A stretch of DNA of 34,770 bases, from NCBI GenBank assembly GCA_031267775.1, contig JAIRYL010000088.1, positions 1 through 34,770 on the forward strand, in the 5' to 3' direction. The position numbers were made by a program, and so were the translations under genes. This DNA comes from Tannerellaceae bacterium (GTDB lineage: Bacteria; Bacteroidota; Bacteroidia; Bacteroidales; Tannerellaceae). How positions within the stretch are numbered: position 1 is the stretch's first letter; each line of letters opens with the position of its first letter. Positions 13,780-22,984 of this stretch are shown here, piece by piece. Under the pieces are notes generated by a model. That model made no database searches and had not been told where the DNA came from. It saw nothing but the letters and a program-made list of their open reading frames with translations.

Positions 13780-16500
13780 TTAGCGTGTAGATATTAAATT
13801 ACGATTTCGGAGTTCGTCTACTCCCTTCTGCCAGTGACCGCCCATCCCCCACATATAGTAAGAAAAATACATGGTACTTTTTTGATAAACGGGCGTCCAC
13901 GGCTGCAATTCGGCATAGTAATAATGCGCGTCCCTGTTTCGCGGATGATTCATCCACAGGTGCAGAAACAAAGGTTCGGTCACAGGGAAAGCGCCTGTAA
14001 AAGAAACGTCTTCCTCCGTATCATACCCTGCATTCCATCCCTCTTTCAGATACAAAACCCGGCCGTAGGTACGTTCCGGCTCCATCACAAATTGCCGGAT
14101 ACCGTCTTTTTCGGGTACGATAAAAACATCCTCCGTCCAATGCCTTTTCCCCAGTTCAAGTATCGGTTGCGGCCCGATTACATTCGCCTCCGGATTTTTA
14201 AACGTAAGCGCAAACCTCACTTCCAGCAGCGGCGAATTTCCATACAGCGTAAATATTTTCTCGATTTTATTGCCAAAATAATCCGCCGTCATCTTCAACT
14301 GCACATAATCGCCTTTGCTTTTAACCATTTCCGCCTGATAGATTTGATGCGTCTCCAGGCTGGCCTGCCCCAGGAAATCTTCAAATCCGCCAAAGGGATA
14401 ATACCCCCGCTTTCTGTAGGCGCGTTTATCGTCGCCGGCTTTTTCGGGCCACAGCTTAAACAGCACGTTATCGTTTCTCGACCTGACGATATACTCTATC
14501 ACGCGCGCGCCTGTTGCCAGCAAGGTAATCTGCACGCTGTCGTTTTCCATCCGGTATTCGTTCACGCCGTCGGCGTTCAGGTCTACTTCAGACAAAACAG
14601 AAACGCCCCCGCCGGCCGTTCCCACGCCCAGCCGGCTGCTGTTTTCCAGGCCCAAAGCGGTTACTTTTACGGTATAATGACCCGGCGGAACGTGCAGGTT
14701 GAAAGATAAATCCTGGAAAGCGCCGGTTGACGCCGTACACAGGCTCGAACTTTTGTATACGGTTCTTGCGGGATTTTCCATACTCAAAACCTCTACGTTT
14801 ACGGGGAATGACGATCGATCCGAAAAATTATGCACCGTAACCGGGTAAACAACCTCCGGCGCATGTCCGTACAACAACTGGTGAACGGAAATAAAACGCG
14901 GCAAACGAAGCGCCGTAACCGTACTTTTCCGCCGATCGCCCCAACTGAAATGCAAGGCAACCGGATTGACCTTCCCCATGGCCGAAGCAAGCGGGCGCAG
15001 ACTGAACTGCATCTTTTTCACGCCATGAGCGTCCAGATGCACCGGCAGCGACGCCTCTTCCATCATTTCCAGCTCCGGAGGAAGCGTCAGTTCCAGCTTG
15101 CCGTCGACCGCCTGCGGATACGTATTGGTTAAAACCACCTGGAGCGTATACCCTTCTACAAACGCATTTATCCTGATCCGGCCGGCAAAGTATTCTTCGG
15201 GAAAAACGCGGTCGAGCAGCAACAGCCCCATGGCCTGCCTGTACCGGTCGGGGCCCATCATTTTCCCGCCGTCCAGTACAGCCACTTCGCGCCGGTTCAT
15301 AATAGCGTCCCACAGATTCTTTTTTGTCAAAGGCTCATGCTTTTTGACAAAAAGAACCATCGCCGGTATGGCGTCGTCGTGCAGGTCGAGCGTAGGGCAG
15401 ACAAAAGGGACGTCTTCGTTATCAAGCTGCTCCTTATTACCGTCGAATCCTGCCGGCGACGGAAGCGTCCTCGCGGCGTCGTACGCTATATATCCGTCGT
15501 ACGGAAGATGCTCTACCAGCGCCGGCGTATCCGCCACCTGCCTGAACGCATACCCTCCCCGCTCGTGCGCGTACGCTATCCATTCCTCCCTGGAATAATT
15601 GCCCTGCACCTGCAAACCGTCGTAATTCCCGCACCCATAAACGGGCGGCGTTCCCACATCGGCTACCACCGGAAGGTTAACCTGCCCAACCCATCCGTCT
15701 ATTTCTTTCTGCGCCAGAAAGTCCATATACCCGTCAAAAACAAACCAGTCGTTCCCTTCGTCCATCCCTTTGCCCATCACGTCCAGGTAGTGGCCGGGCG
15801 TGCAGGTAACGCTTTTTTCCAGCGTTTTAGCGCCAAACCAGCCTTTATGAAGATCGTACTCCGCCAGTATTTCTTTGGTGGTATCGATCAGCCCGACTAA
15901 CTTGTTGCGACTATCTCGATGGGCCGACGCAATCACAAAAAGCTTCCGGTTGTCCCTTTCCAGCGTAAAGGCGCTTATTTCTACCAAACCTTCCGCCCCG
16001 TACTGATGGCTTTTCAGCGCCTCCCTGGCCGTTGCATGAAGGGTGGGAATATCCCTTGTAAGCCTCCGGCCCGTTTCCGAATTGGGATCGACGGTTATCA
16101 ACAGATCGCTCTTGGCCAGCGCCTCTTCCACCTGCCGCAGAGAAGGTTCTTCCAGCAACCGGCAGCCGGCGTCCAGCCAGTCGCTAAAAAAACCCTCCTG
16201 CAAGGATAATCCCGGAAGCCCCAAATCTTCGGCCACGTCTACCTTGCTCTGCATAATGCTGCGCGCTATATCCGGAACGGCTATCTTGTAAAGATTCCCG
16301 TAATAAATCCACTGCCGGTAAAGGTCGTGCCAGTAATTGGTATAGCCGTTAAACTGAAAGTCGGCGCGGACTATGTTTTCCTCAACGCCGGCGTCGCCTC
16401 TGTATAAAAAGCCATCCGCCGTTTGAGCGGCTACCAAAGCGTTTATACAAAGAAAAACCGGCATTATACATGCCACTTTAATTCTTGAACATATCGTCAT
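13780..16500 (-). CDS. Secreted 906-aa PUL protein of unrecognised family
   Basis: I do not recognise this protein. The N-terminus (MTICSRIKVACIMPVFLCIN...VAAQ) is a Sec signal. Residues about 30-430 look alpha/beta, with motifs such as QWIYYGNLYKIAVPDIA, DLLITVDPNSETG, LFVIASAHRDSRNKLVGLID, DGWVGQVNLPVVAD and DVPFVCPTLDLHDDAIPAM. The middle (about 440-640) reads as two Ig-like sandwiches (VEGYTLQVVLTNTYPQ, PGHYTVKVTALG). The C-terminus (about 650-900) is a beta-rich module with YYPFGGFEDFLGQ and EKIFTLYGNSPLLEVRFALTF, resembling mutarotase-like supersandwich folds. It is 12 nt downstream of the DUF4838 gene and 5 nt upstream of the 607-aa gene. Context suggests a glycan-degrading enzyme; catalytic residues cannot be assigned. 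Confidence 0.85.
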   Translation of the reverse strand: MTICSRIKVACIMPVFLCINALVAAQTADGFLYRGDAGVEENIVRADFQFNGYTNYWHDLYRQWIYYGNLYKIAVPDIARSIMQSKVDVAEDLGLPGLSLQEGFFSDWLDAGCRLLEEPSLRQVEEALAKSDLLITVDPNSETGRRLTRDIPTLHATAREALKSHQYGAEGLVEISAFTLERDNRKLFVIASAHRDSRNKLVGLIDTTKEILAEYDLHKGWFGAKTLEKSVTCTPGHYLDVMGKGMDEGNDWFVFDGYMDFLAQKEIDGWVGQVNLPVVADVGTPPVYGCGNYDGLQVQGNYSREEWIAYAHERGGYAFRQVADTPALVEHLPYDGYIAYDAARTLPSPAGFDGNKEQLDNEDVPFVCPTLDLHDDAIPAMVLFVKKHEPLTKKNLWDAIMNRREVAVLDGGKMMGPDRYRQAMGLLLLDRVFPEEYFAGRIRINAFVEGYTLQVVLTNTYPQAVDGKLELTLPPELEMMEEASLPVHLDAHGVKKMQFSLRPLASAMGKVNPVALHFSWGDRRKSTVTALRLPRFISVHQLLYGHAPEVVYPVTVHNFSDRSSFPVNVEVLSMENPARTVYKSSSLCTASTGAFQDLSFNLHVPPGHYTVKVTALGLENSSRLGVGTAGGGVSVLSEVDLNADGVNEYRMENDSVQITLLATGARVIEYIVRSRNDNVLFKLWPEKAGDDKRAYRKRGYYPFGGFEDFLGQASLETHQIYQAEMVKSKGDYVQLKMTADYFGNKIEKIFTLYGNSPLLEVRFALTFKNPEANVIGPQPILELGKRHWTEDVFIVPEKDGIRQFVMEPERTYGRVLYLKEGWNAGYDTEEDVSFTGAFPVTEPLFLHLWMNHPRNRDAHYYYAELQPWTPVYQKSTMYFSYYMWGMGGHWQKGVDELRNRNLISTR

Positions 16501-16512
16501 CTCCGCCCGGTT

Positions 16513-18789
16513 TTATTTTACTACAATTTCATCGCAAAACATCACGGCGGCGCCCCCTGCATTGACATGCCAAACCGGATTTTTCAATATACTCTCCGCA
16601 TGTACGTTAATATAGCGCGCGCGTCTGTCCGTATTCGCCTCAAAAGACTGCACATAAATAACCCTTGGCATGGAATCTACTTCGGGCTCCATCGGATCTA
16701 CCGGATTAACCACTTTTATTTCGTCCGAATAGGTTTTACCATCCGCCGAAAACGAATAGGTTACATAGCGCGGCAACGCCATGGTATACCAGGTATCTTT
16801 TGCGTCGAAGAAATCCATATTGAGGTACTTGACGGGTTTCACTTCGCCCAGGTCGAGAACAAAATCGATATGGCTGTTTTCGTAGGCAACCCAGTTGTCA
16901 AACCTTACGTCGCGCCAGTCTTCATACGACCCGAATATACCGTCTGTCAGCGATCCGGCGCCTTTATACCTCGCGCTCGGTTCAACCGCCGGTATAACCG
17001 TTTTATTCAGCGAAAGCGCCTCCCTGGTATCTTCTACCTTTTTAAATATCCGCTGATAAGAAGCCATATAGTCGTCGGGCGATATACTGCGTTCACGCAA
17101 GCGGTTCACGCCCTGTTTTTTTGCAACTTCGACAAACTGATTTAACAACGACACGATTTCGGGATTAAACGTAATCTTTTGATTGGCGTCGGACTGAAAC
17201 AAACTTCGCGGCGTATCAACTTCCGTCCGGCTGATTTGAATTTGCGCATAGCTAACGGGCAAACGGGCAATCCTTACACGTTGCAGACAGGCGGTATCCT
17301 GTTCAACCGCCTTTTCCGCCTGGTCGAACAGTTGATTATACCTGTCCATCAGTCGAGCCGACAGGTAACTTTCCCTTGCCGCTTCGGGACTGCCGAAAAT
17401 ATCCAGGCGAAATCCGCTTTCGAGCAAGGCTTCGCGCATAACGTCGATATACTGGCGGATAAACGGCCCCGCAGCGCCAAAATACCCCGTAACAAAATCG
17501 TCTATTATCGCATCAGCATCCGCCTTCGGATTCCAAAGAAGCTTGCTGATAAGATACGCCCTCAGTTCGGCCATCTCCCCTCCTGTCTGGCTGTTAGACT
17601 GCATAAAGAAGGAGTTAACCCGGTTATCGGTAAAGAAATCGAGGTTCGGCCCGATGGTATGCAGGTTTGGAAACGGACTGACCAAATTGCTGAATTGAAT
17701 ATTATAATCCCAAATCAAGATATCCTGCGCCAGTTTTCCCCAATTCCTCAAATCGCGCGAAAAGGCGGTATCCGTTTCAAAAACAGGCCTGTTGCGCTTG
17801 CTCTCAATGTTACAGAGCATAATATTTACATTCGGTTCGGGTATAATATGGTCGGGCGCAGTCCGTGTATACCAATAAGCCAGGGTAGAAATCATCTTGT
17901 CGGGAAAAGCCTTTGCCACCCGGTTGACAAAATAAATCATCGACCCGCTGCTCCTGCGGGCGTCTCCTCCGAACGTCTCGTTCAGCGCCAGGCATTTGTC
18001 GCATAAACAATACTTATCGTTATCATTTTGGCTCACCGACCAATATTTTAATTCCGGCTTTTGCGCTATCTCCTTTTCAAGGTTTTCGATACATATCCTA
18101 AGCACGTCCGGATTCGACAAACACAACTGGGTGGGCATACGCTGTCCGTTCCTGAGGGAATAATACTCCGGATGCGTACCCATGTATTCGCTGGGAGGAA
18201 CCAGCCTGTCGAACGTATGAACAAACAACCCCCACTCGCTTCGCGACGACAGCTTATGCCACTCGGCATACTCCCTGTCGCGCGTATCGCTGTAAGACGT
18301 CGTGCGATAAACGATGGAAGGAATAAACTCCGTATCAGGGGGTAAGGATACCGCCTTCTTGTGAGGAACAAGCATGGCGGCAGAGGTATATTTTCTGAAA
18401 CCGAATGTTTCCAGCAAGTCATAAACCCCGTAAAGCGTCCCTTTCTTTTCACCCCCGGCTATAACAAAATTGTTTCCAACCGATTTATAAATATATCCGT
18501 CGTCTTTTAATGGAGCCAGTTTCAGATCAAGCGCCTTGGCATACGCCGTTTGTCCAAGATAGATTGCGTTCTTCCCTGTATATTTTGCTTCTTCAACAAT
18601 CGGAAGTTTCGTTCCGGACATTTCAAACAAATAACGCTGAAGCTGCTGCGAAGCTCTTGTTTCAATCGTATCGGCGTTGGAGGGAATAACAATCTGATAG
18701 TTGGCCGCGCCGTTTATTTTCAATCCCGGATTACACCCGCATAACGACAGGACAAACAGGATACATACATAATAAGTTAGCTGTTTCAT
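16513..18789 (-). CDS. DUF4838 lipoprotein (GH163-like candidate) with C-terminal discoidin-like domain
   Basis: A 758-aa protein with a lipoprotein signal (LFVLSLCGC, acylated Cys19). Residues about 30-150 form an alpha/beta lead domain of the type found before GH20 and GH67 catalytic barrels (YGVYDLLETFGFR). About 155-480 is the DUF4838 core, with HTFDRLVPPSEY, YWSVSQNDN, a C-x-C-x2-C cluster (Cys261, Cys263, Cys266), NVNIMLCNIES, DILIWDYNIQF and MAELRAYLISKLLWNP. The last 150 residues resemble an F5/8 type C domain (SLTDGIFGSYEDW ... RARYINV). From memory, DUF4838 contains the GH163 endo-beta-N-acetylglucosaminidases that release complex N-glycans in Bacteroides; whether this member has that activity is inferred. 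It is paralogous to the second half of the GH3 fusion protein in the same operon. GH29 precedes it by 18 nt. Confidence 0.88.
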   Translation of the reverse strand: MKQLTYYVCILFVLSLCGCNPGLKINGAANYQIVIPSNADTIETRASQQLQRYLFEMSGTKLPIVEEAKYTGKNAIYLGQTAYAKALDLKLAPLKDDGYIYKSVGNNFVIAGGEKKGTLYGVYDLLETFGFRKYTSAAMLVPHKKAVSLPPDTEFIPSIVYRTTSYSDTRDREYAEWHKLSSRSEWGLFVHTFDRLVPPSEYMGTHPEYYSLRNGQRMPTQLCLSNPDVLRICIENLEKEIAQKPELKYWSVSQNDNDKYCLCDKCLALNETFGGDARRSSGSMIYFVNRVAKAFPDKMISTLAYWYTRTAPDHIIPEPNVNIMLCNIESKRNRPVFETDTAFSRDLRNWGKLAQDILIWDYNIQFSNLVSPFPNLHTIGPNLDFFTDNRVNSFFMQSNSQTGGEMAELRAYLISKLLWNPKADADAIIDDFVTGYFGAAGPFIRQYIDVMREALLESGFRLDIFGSPEAARESYLSARLMDRYNQLFDQAEKAVEQDTACLQRVRIARLPVSYAQIQISRTEVDTPRSLFQSDANQKITFNPEIVSLLNQFVEVAKKQGVNRLRERSISPDDYMASYQRIFKKVEDTREALSLNKTVIPAVEPSARYKGAGSLTDGIFGSYEDWRDVRFDNWVAYENSHIDFVLDLGEVKPVKYLNMDFFDAKDTWYTMALPRYVTYSFSADGKTYSDEIKVVNPVDPMEPEVDSMPRVIYVQSFEANTDRRARYINVHAESILKNPVWHVNAGGAAVMFCDEIVVK

Positions 18790-18807
18790 ATTTACGTTTA
18801 TTAAAGT

Positions 18808-20127
18808 TTATTTTTGTAATATCAGTTTGGCAACTTTGATGGAAGAAGCGTTCTCCGGCGGAGGCGTACCCGTCCGGGGTAGTAACGAAGTAAGAAAAAG
18901 ATCGTTTTTCCCCACATACGGGCCATTCGTATTTACGTTTGAAATCTCTCCCATCCTTATTTCCGTTCCGTCGGCAAGTAACGTGGCGCTTTTCACCCGC
19001 CCGTTCATCCCTCTCAGGCAAACCTGCCCGATGTTGAAATTCGTAACATGGGCATATACCACGTCGCCCTTTTGCGTATACCATCCCCATTCGGGTTTCT
19101 CTAATCCAGCCGGGCCGCAGCCGTATATAGCCTCCTGGTTTGCATCCATCCATTCGCCTACTTCTTCCAGTATTTCGACCGATTTTTCGGGAATCTTACC
19201 CTTCGCGTCCGGGCCTACGTTGAGCAGTAAATTTCCGTTTTTACTGACGCAATTGATAAGCGTGTAAATCAAGTTGCGAGCCGTTTTATAATTAAAATCA
19301 TTTTTGTTATACCCCCACGAATTATTCAGCGTCAAACATAATTCCCATGGTACGGGACGTTCCGAACCGTCTTTTATAACGGCCGGAGGCGTAATTTGCT
19401 CAGGCCCGCCAAAATCTCCCGCGTATATTTCGGGCGCATCCGCCATCATATTTCCGCCAAGTCTATTATCTATAATCACGTGAGGCTGGTGTTTCTTCAC
19501 CATTTCAACCAGCTTGGTAGCTTTCCATTTTTCCCCCCGGTATTCGCCGTAAGAGTAATCAAACCATAAAATATCAATTTTACCATAATTCGTCACCAAT
19601 TCTTCTACCTGTTTATGCATGTAGTCGATATACTCGTCGAATTTTTCGTCCTTTCTTTCAAAATTGGGCTGATACCAGTCTAATAACGAATAATAAAATC
19701 CAATCCGTAAGCCTTCAGCCCGGAATGCATCTACAAATTCCCGGATCAAGTCGCGGCGTGCAGGCGTTTGGATTGCTTTATAATCGGTATATTTGCTGTC
19801 AAACAAACAAAAACCATCGTGGTGCTTAGCGGTAATTACAGCATACTTCATCCCGGCCTTTTTGGCAAGTTTCGCCCATTCTGCGGGATTGTAATCAACC
19901 GGGTTAAAGGCATCGAAATATTGCCGGTAGTTTTCGGTCGATATATTCTCGCGGTTTTTCACCCATTCGCCCCGTGCAGGAACGGCATAAATACCCCAGT
20001 GGATAAACATGCCAAACCGGGCTTCGCGAAACCATTCCGTCCGTTCTTGACGGGCTTCGTACGCAGACTGCCCGAATATTGCGGACAACGATAAAATAGA
20101 AAACAATAGAATAAATACGTATTTCAT
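18808..20127 (-). CDS. GH29 alpha-L-fucosidase, secreted
   Basis: Hydrolyses terminal alpha-L-fucose with retention of configuration. The 439-aa protein begins with a Sec signal (MKYVFILLFSILSLSAIFGQ). The GH29 barrel shows ARFGMFIHWGIYAVPARGEW, ITAKHHDGFCLFDS, IGFYYSLLDW and KIDILWFDY, where Asp190 is the expected nucleophile. GGPEQ (Glu243) is a candidate acid/base, and LCLTLNNSWGYN and LLLNVGP are further family blocks. A short C-terminal beta-sandwich follows. No lipobox is seen, so it is probably periplasmic. It is the first enzyme gene after the internal terminator of the PUL and is followed 18 nt later by the DUF4838 gene. Linkage preference (alpha-1,2/3/4/6) cannot be read from the sequence. 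Confidence 0.95.
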   Translation of the reverse strand: MKYVFILLFSILSLSAIFGQSAYEARQERTEWFREARFGMFIHWGIYAVPARGEWVKNRENISTENYRQYFDAFNPVDYNPAEWAKLAKKAGMKYAVITAKHHDGFCLFDSKYTDYKAIQTPARRDLIREFVDAFRAEGLRIGFYYSLLDWYQPNFERKDEKFDEYIDYMHKQVEELVTNYGKIDILWFDYSYGEYRGEKWKATKLVEMVKKHQPHVIIDNRLGGNMMADAPEIYAGDFGGPEQITPPAVIKDGSERPVPWELCLTLNNSWGYNKNDFNYKTARNLIYTLINCVSKNGNLLLNVGPDAKGKIPEKSVEILEEVGEWMDANQEAIYGCGPAGLEKPEWGWYTQKGDVVYAHVTNFNIGQVCLRGMNGRVKSATLLADGTEIRMGEISNVNTNGPYVGKNDLFLTSLLPRTGTPPPENASSIKVAKLILQK

Positions 20128-20158
20128 AGTAACTTTTTTTAATAAGAAGTATCAACTG

Positions 20159-20199
20159 AAAAAAAGACGTATCAAAATCAGGGGGATTTTGATACGTCT
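20159..20199 (-). terminator. Intrinsic terminator between the DUF3823 gene and the GH29 gene
   Basis: A perfect 15-bp stem (20165-20179 with 20185-20199) and a 5-nt loop, followed on the minus strand by seven T (20165 to 20159). It lies 11 bp after the DUF3823 stop and about 30 bp before the GH29 start, so it should cut most transcripts after susC-susD-DUF3823 and leave enzyme genes to read-through. A TATCTTTG box (20220 to 20213) just upstream could start a weak transcript, but lacks a -33 element. Confidence 0.88.
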
Positions 20200-20209
20200 C
20201 GTCATTTTA

Positions 20210-20938
20210 TCACAAAGATATAACCACCAATGGAGCGTAATTATACCGTATCGTACCTACGTCCGATACGCTTGCCAAAGCGCCAATCCGGAAATAATAA
20301 TTTTTCTTGTATTTAAAAAATTCGTTGGTATTACTTGGAATATCGATGCTTAACGTATACGTCGTATTGGCGTCAATCGTTTCGGCGGGGCTGAACGTTT
20401 TATAACACGAAGGATCCGAAATATTATACTTCACCTGTTCGCCCACATACATATCCGAAAAAGCGAACAGACGAACAGCTCCAAGCTTTACTTCAGGTTT
20501 TCCCGCCTGAAGCTTAAACGTAGCCACCACTTGATCGCCCTGTCTTGTAATCGACACATCCCTCGCCCGAATGTACGGGACAACCTCAAAATCATACGTA
20601 TTACTTCCTTTCTTAATATCGAGGTCTTCAATCGTAAACGGATAGAAATTACAGTCCATAAATACCACTTTATAATGAGCCGCAAAAACCATATCGTTCT
20701 GAAATTCTCCATTCTGTTTCACCACCCACGTTTGAACGCCTTCGGGCCAACCTAATTCGTAAACGCGAATAGCCGATCCGTTTTGAATATCCGTTTCAAC
20801 CAAAGCTCCTGTTTCGGCGTCTTTTATTCCACCTTTTAAAGAAGCGTTCGGAGCATCGTAATTGTCTATTTTAAACATGTCGCATCCCGATAAGAATAAA
20901 AGAGACGTTAATAGAAAAAATATGCTATGTACTTTCAT
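20210..20938 (-). CDS. DUF3823 PUL lipoprotein
   Basis: A 242-aa outer-membrane lipoprotein: LTSLLFLSGC places the acylated residue at Cys19, followed by DMFKIDNYDAPNASLKG, typical of DUF3823. The rest is beta-rich, with a carboxypeptidase-regulatory-like N-terminal sandwich (LKGGIKDAETGALVETD ... GEFQNDMVFAAHYKVVF) and a second sandwich. Such proteins regularly sit just after SusD in Bacteroidota PULs and are thought to be surface glycan-binding accessories (the role is inferred from context). It starts 19 nt after the SusD stop and is the last gene before the internal terminator. Confidence 0.88.
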   Translation of the reverse strand: MKVHSIFFLLTSLLFLSGCDMFKIDNYDAPNASLKGGIKDAETGALVETDIQNGSAIRVYELGWPEGVQTWVVKQNGEFQNDMVFAAHYKVVFMDCNFYPFTIEDLDIKKGSNTYDFEVVPYIRARDVSITRQGDQVVATFKLQAGKPEVKLGAVRLFAFSDMYVGEQVKYNISDPSCYKTFSPAETIDANTTYTLSIDIPSNTNEFFKYKKNYYFRIGALASVSDVGTIRYNYAPLVVISL

Positions 20939-20957
20939 CGTATAAAGTTTTAAAAGA

Positions 20958-22973
20958 TTAATGTCCCGGATTTTGCGTCAAACGATTGGTTTCCGTACTT
21001 GGAATAGCCTTATAGTAGTTTATCGGATTGAATTGCCGCCCGCCCGCTTGTTCGTCATGAAACTGATTGACGCGAACAAAAATGTATTTGGGCGTTCCTT
21101 CGCGAAGATCAACCAAAGGAACCAGCGCATGTCGCCTGCCTACGTTGAAAAAGGTGTGGTATTCGCGCCGGCGAAGCATATCGTCGTATCTCCTGCCTTC
21201 AAAAGCCAATTCTACCCTTCGCTCTTTCATAACGGTTTGAACCGTTAGCGGAATCTCGTCGGTATGGCCGGCTCTTTTCCGTAATTGATTTATATAGCTT
21301 CCGGCCAGCGTAGCGTCGCCCTGTCCGCTTTCTACGGCCGCTTCGGCATAATTCAGGTAGATTTCGGCCAGGCGGAAATCAATCCACGTTGTAGTAGACA
21401 CGGCCGTACTTCCGGTAACTACCACATTTTTATTCTCGGCCAGGTATTTCCGGATAGAAAATCCGGTACAGGAAAAATTCGAGTTTTCCATCCCTCCGCC
21501 TAAATTATCGAAGCCCGAATAACCGGCCGGACTGGCGGCGCCATAGGTGTAATACATTTTTCCGTCAAGCCCTTCTTCACTGCCGACGGCGTAAGCCACA
21601 ACATCTCCGTTTTTGCGGACAAGGCCGCCCTGCATAATAATTTTCACATCTTTATACATCGCTCCCGGAACGATTACGCTGCTAAGCAGACGCACGTCCT
21701 TCCCGGCAAAGGGTTCGTACAGATCATCGTATTTTTTGAACGGAACCGTCAGTTGGATATTATTCGGATTTGCATAGTAAAAATCCTCGTTGCCATCCTC
21801 GCGGGTTATTATTTTTGCGCTGGCGCCGCTTCCGTTATCGGTATAATCTTCGTATACGTCGACGATATCCAGGGTCACGCTGAAACGTCCGTGACGGAGA
21901 AATCCGGGATGGTTTTGCGCCGGGCTATAGAAGGCGTCGTAACTATGTCCCTGATTACTGACAAGCGATCCGTCTAAAAAAGCTTTTCCGAAAATAATTT
22001 CATTATTGGCCGTTAAAAACAAGTTTTGATAATTGGCCGCCGCCTCTTCCCTGTTTGCCGGATTGGGCATATACAAGGTATATCCCGAATTATCAATAAT
22101 CGCCTTGCAAGCGTTGATACATTCCAAATAATACCGATTTGCTTCGGAAGAAGAAACGCCCACATATCCTAACGTGGCAGCTTCGCCGATTAAGGGAGCG
22201 CTGTTCCAGAATTTTGCAACCGAAGCGGCATACAAAGCAACCCTCGATTTCAAGGCGTATGCAGCCCATTTACCGGCGCGATATTTACCATCTGCAAGCG
22301 TTTCCGGAAGACTGGCTATTGCTTTGTCGCAATCGCCCAAAATAAAATCCCACGTATCCTTTTCCGTACTGCGGGGAATATACAAAGCCGCGCTCTCCGT
22401 GCCCGGCGTATAATCGTTGTCCAGCGGCTTTTCCAGGATGGGAACGCCTCCGTAGCTTTTTGTCAGGCCAAAGTAAAGGTAAGCCCGTATAAAATAAGCT
22501 TCGCCTTGCAAGCGAGTAAATGTAGCTTCGGTAAGAACCTGCTCGTCTCGGGCTTTTTCAATACCTGTCAGAAACAAATTCAAGTCGCGAAGGCGCGCGT
22601 AAGCATATTCAAAATAATTGTTATCCGGCTGTCCTATGGGGTCGCTTCCGTCCGAGCGAATGGCGTCGCCGGTATACATATCGGTCGTAGCAAAATGAGC
22701 GCCCTGCCCTATACCGCGAATATAAAAGCCGCCATATCCCTGTGCATCGGTAGCAGTGCCAACGCCCGGATGATAATTGAAATCTTCCACAGGCATGGCA
22801 TTATATAATTCCGCCAAAAGCGTAAGTATACCTTTTTCGCTGGTTAACAGTTGATCTCCGCTTACTTTCGTTAACGGCTCCACTTCGAGGTATTGCGTAC
22901 ATCCTGCATGCAACGTCAACAAAAAAGCCGTAAAAACGATCCATGCTTTACTTTTCAATATATTCTTTTTCAT
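20958..22973 (-). CDS. SusD/RagB-family surface glycan-binding lipoprotein
   Basis: A 671-aa lipoprotein forming the lid of the SusC transporter. The signal ends in LTLHAGC (Cys25), followed by TQYLEVEPLTKVSGDQL, the standard SusD start. The N-terminal SusD-like segment contains TPR-type helices (GEAYFIRAYLYFGLTKSYGGVPIL near 165-190), and the C-terminal SusD domain shows TWIDFRLAEIYLNYAEA and MKERRVELAFEGRRYDDMLRR, ending in ETNRLTQNPGH. It is longer than the common 500-600 aa because of a large central insertion. It is 11 nt downstream of susC and is translated with it. Ligand specificity cannot be read from the sequence. Confidence 0.95.
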   Translation of the reverse strand: MKKNILKSKAWIVFTAFLLTLHAGCTQYLEVEPLTKVSGDQLLTSEKGILTLLAELYNAMPVEDFNYHPGVGTATDAQGYGGFYIRGIGQGAHFATTDMYTGDAIRSDGSDPIGQPDNNYFEYAYARLRDLNLFLTGIEKARDEQVLTEATFTRLQGEAYFIRAYLYFGLTKSYGGVPILEKPLDNDYTPGTESAALYIPRSTEKDTWDFILGDCDKAIASLPETLADGKYRAGKWAAYALKSRVALYAASVAKFWNSAPLIGEAATLGYVGVSSSEANRYYLECINACKAIIDNSGYTLYMPNPANREEAAANYQNLFLTANNEIIFGKAFLDGSLVSNQGHSYDAFYSPAQNHPGFLRHGRFSVTLDIVDVYEDYTDNGSGASAKIITREDGNEDFYYANPNNIQLTVPFKKYDDLYEPFAGKDVRLLSSVIVPGAMYKDVKIIMQGGLVRKNGDVVAYAVGSEEGLDGKMYYTYGAASPAGYSGFDNLGGGMENSNFSCTGFSIRKYLAENKNVVVTGSTAVSTTTWIDFRLAEIYLNYAEAAVESGQGDATLAGSYINQLRKRAGHTDEIPLTVQTVMKERRVELAFEGRRYDDMLRRREYHTFFNVGRRHALVPLVDLREGTPKYIFVRVNQFHDEQAGGRQFNPINYYKAIPSTETNRLTQNPGH

Positions 22974-22984
22974 ACTTTTTGCTG

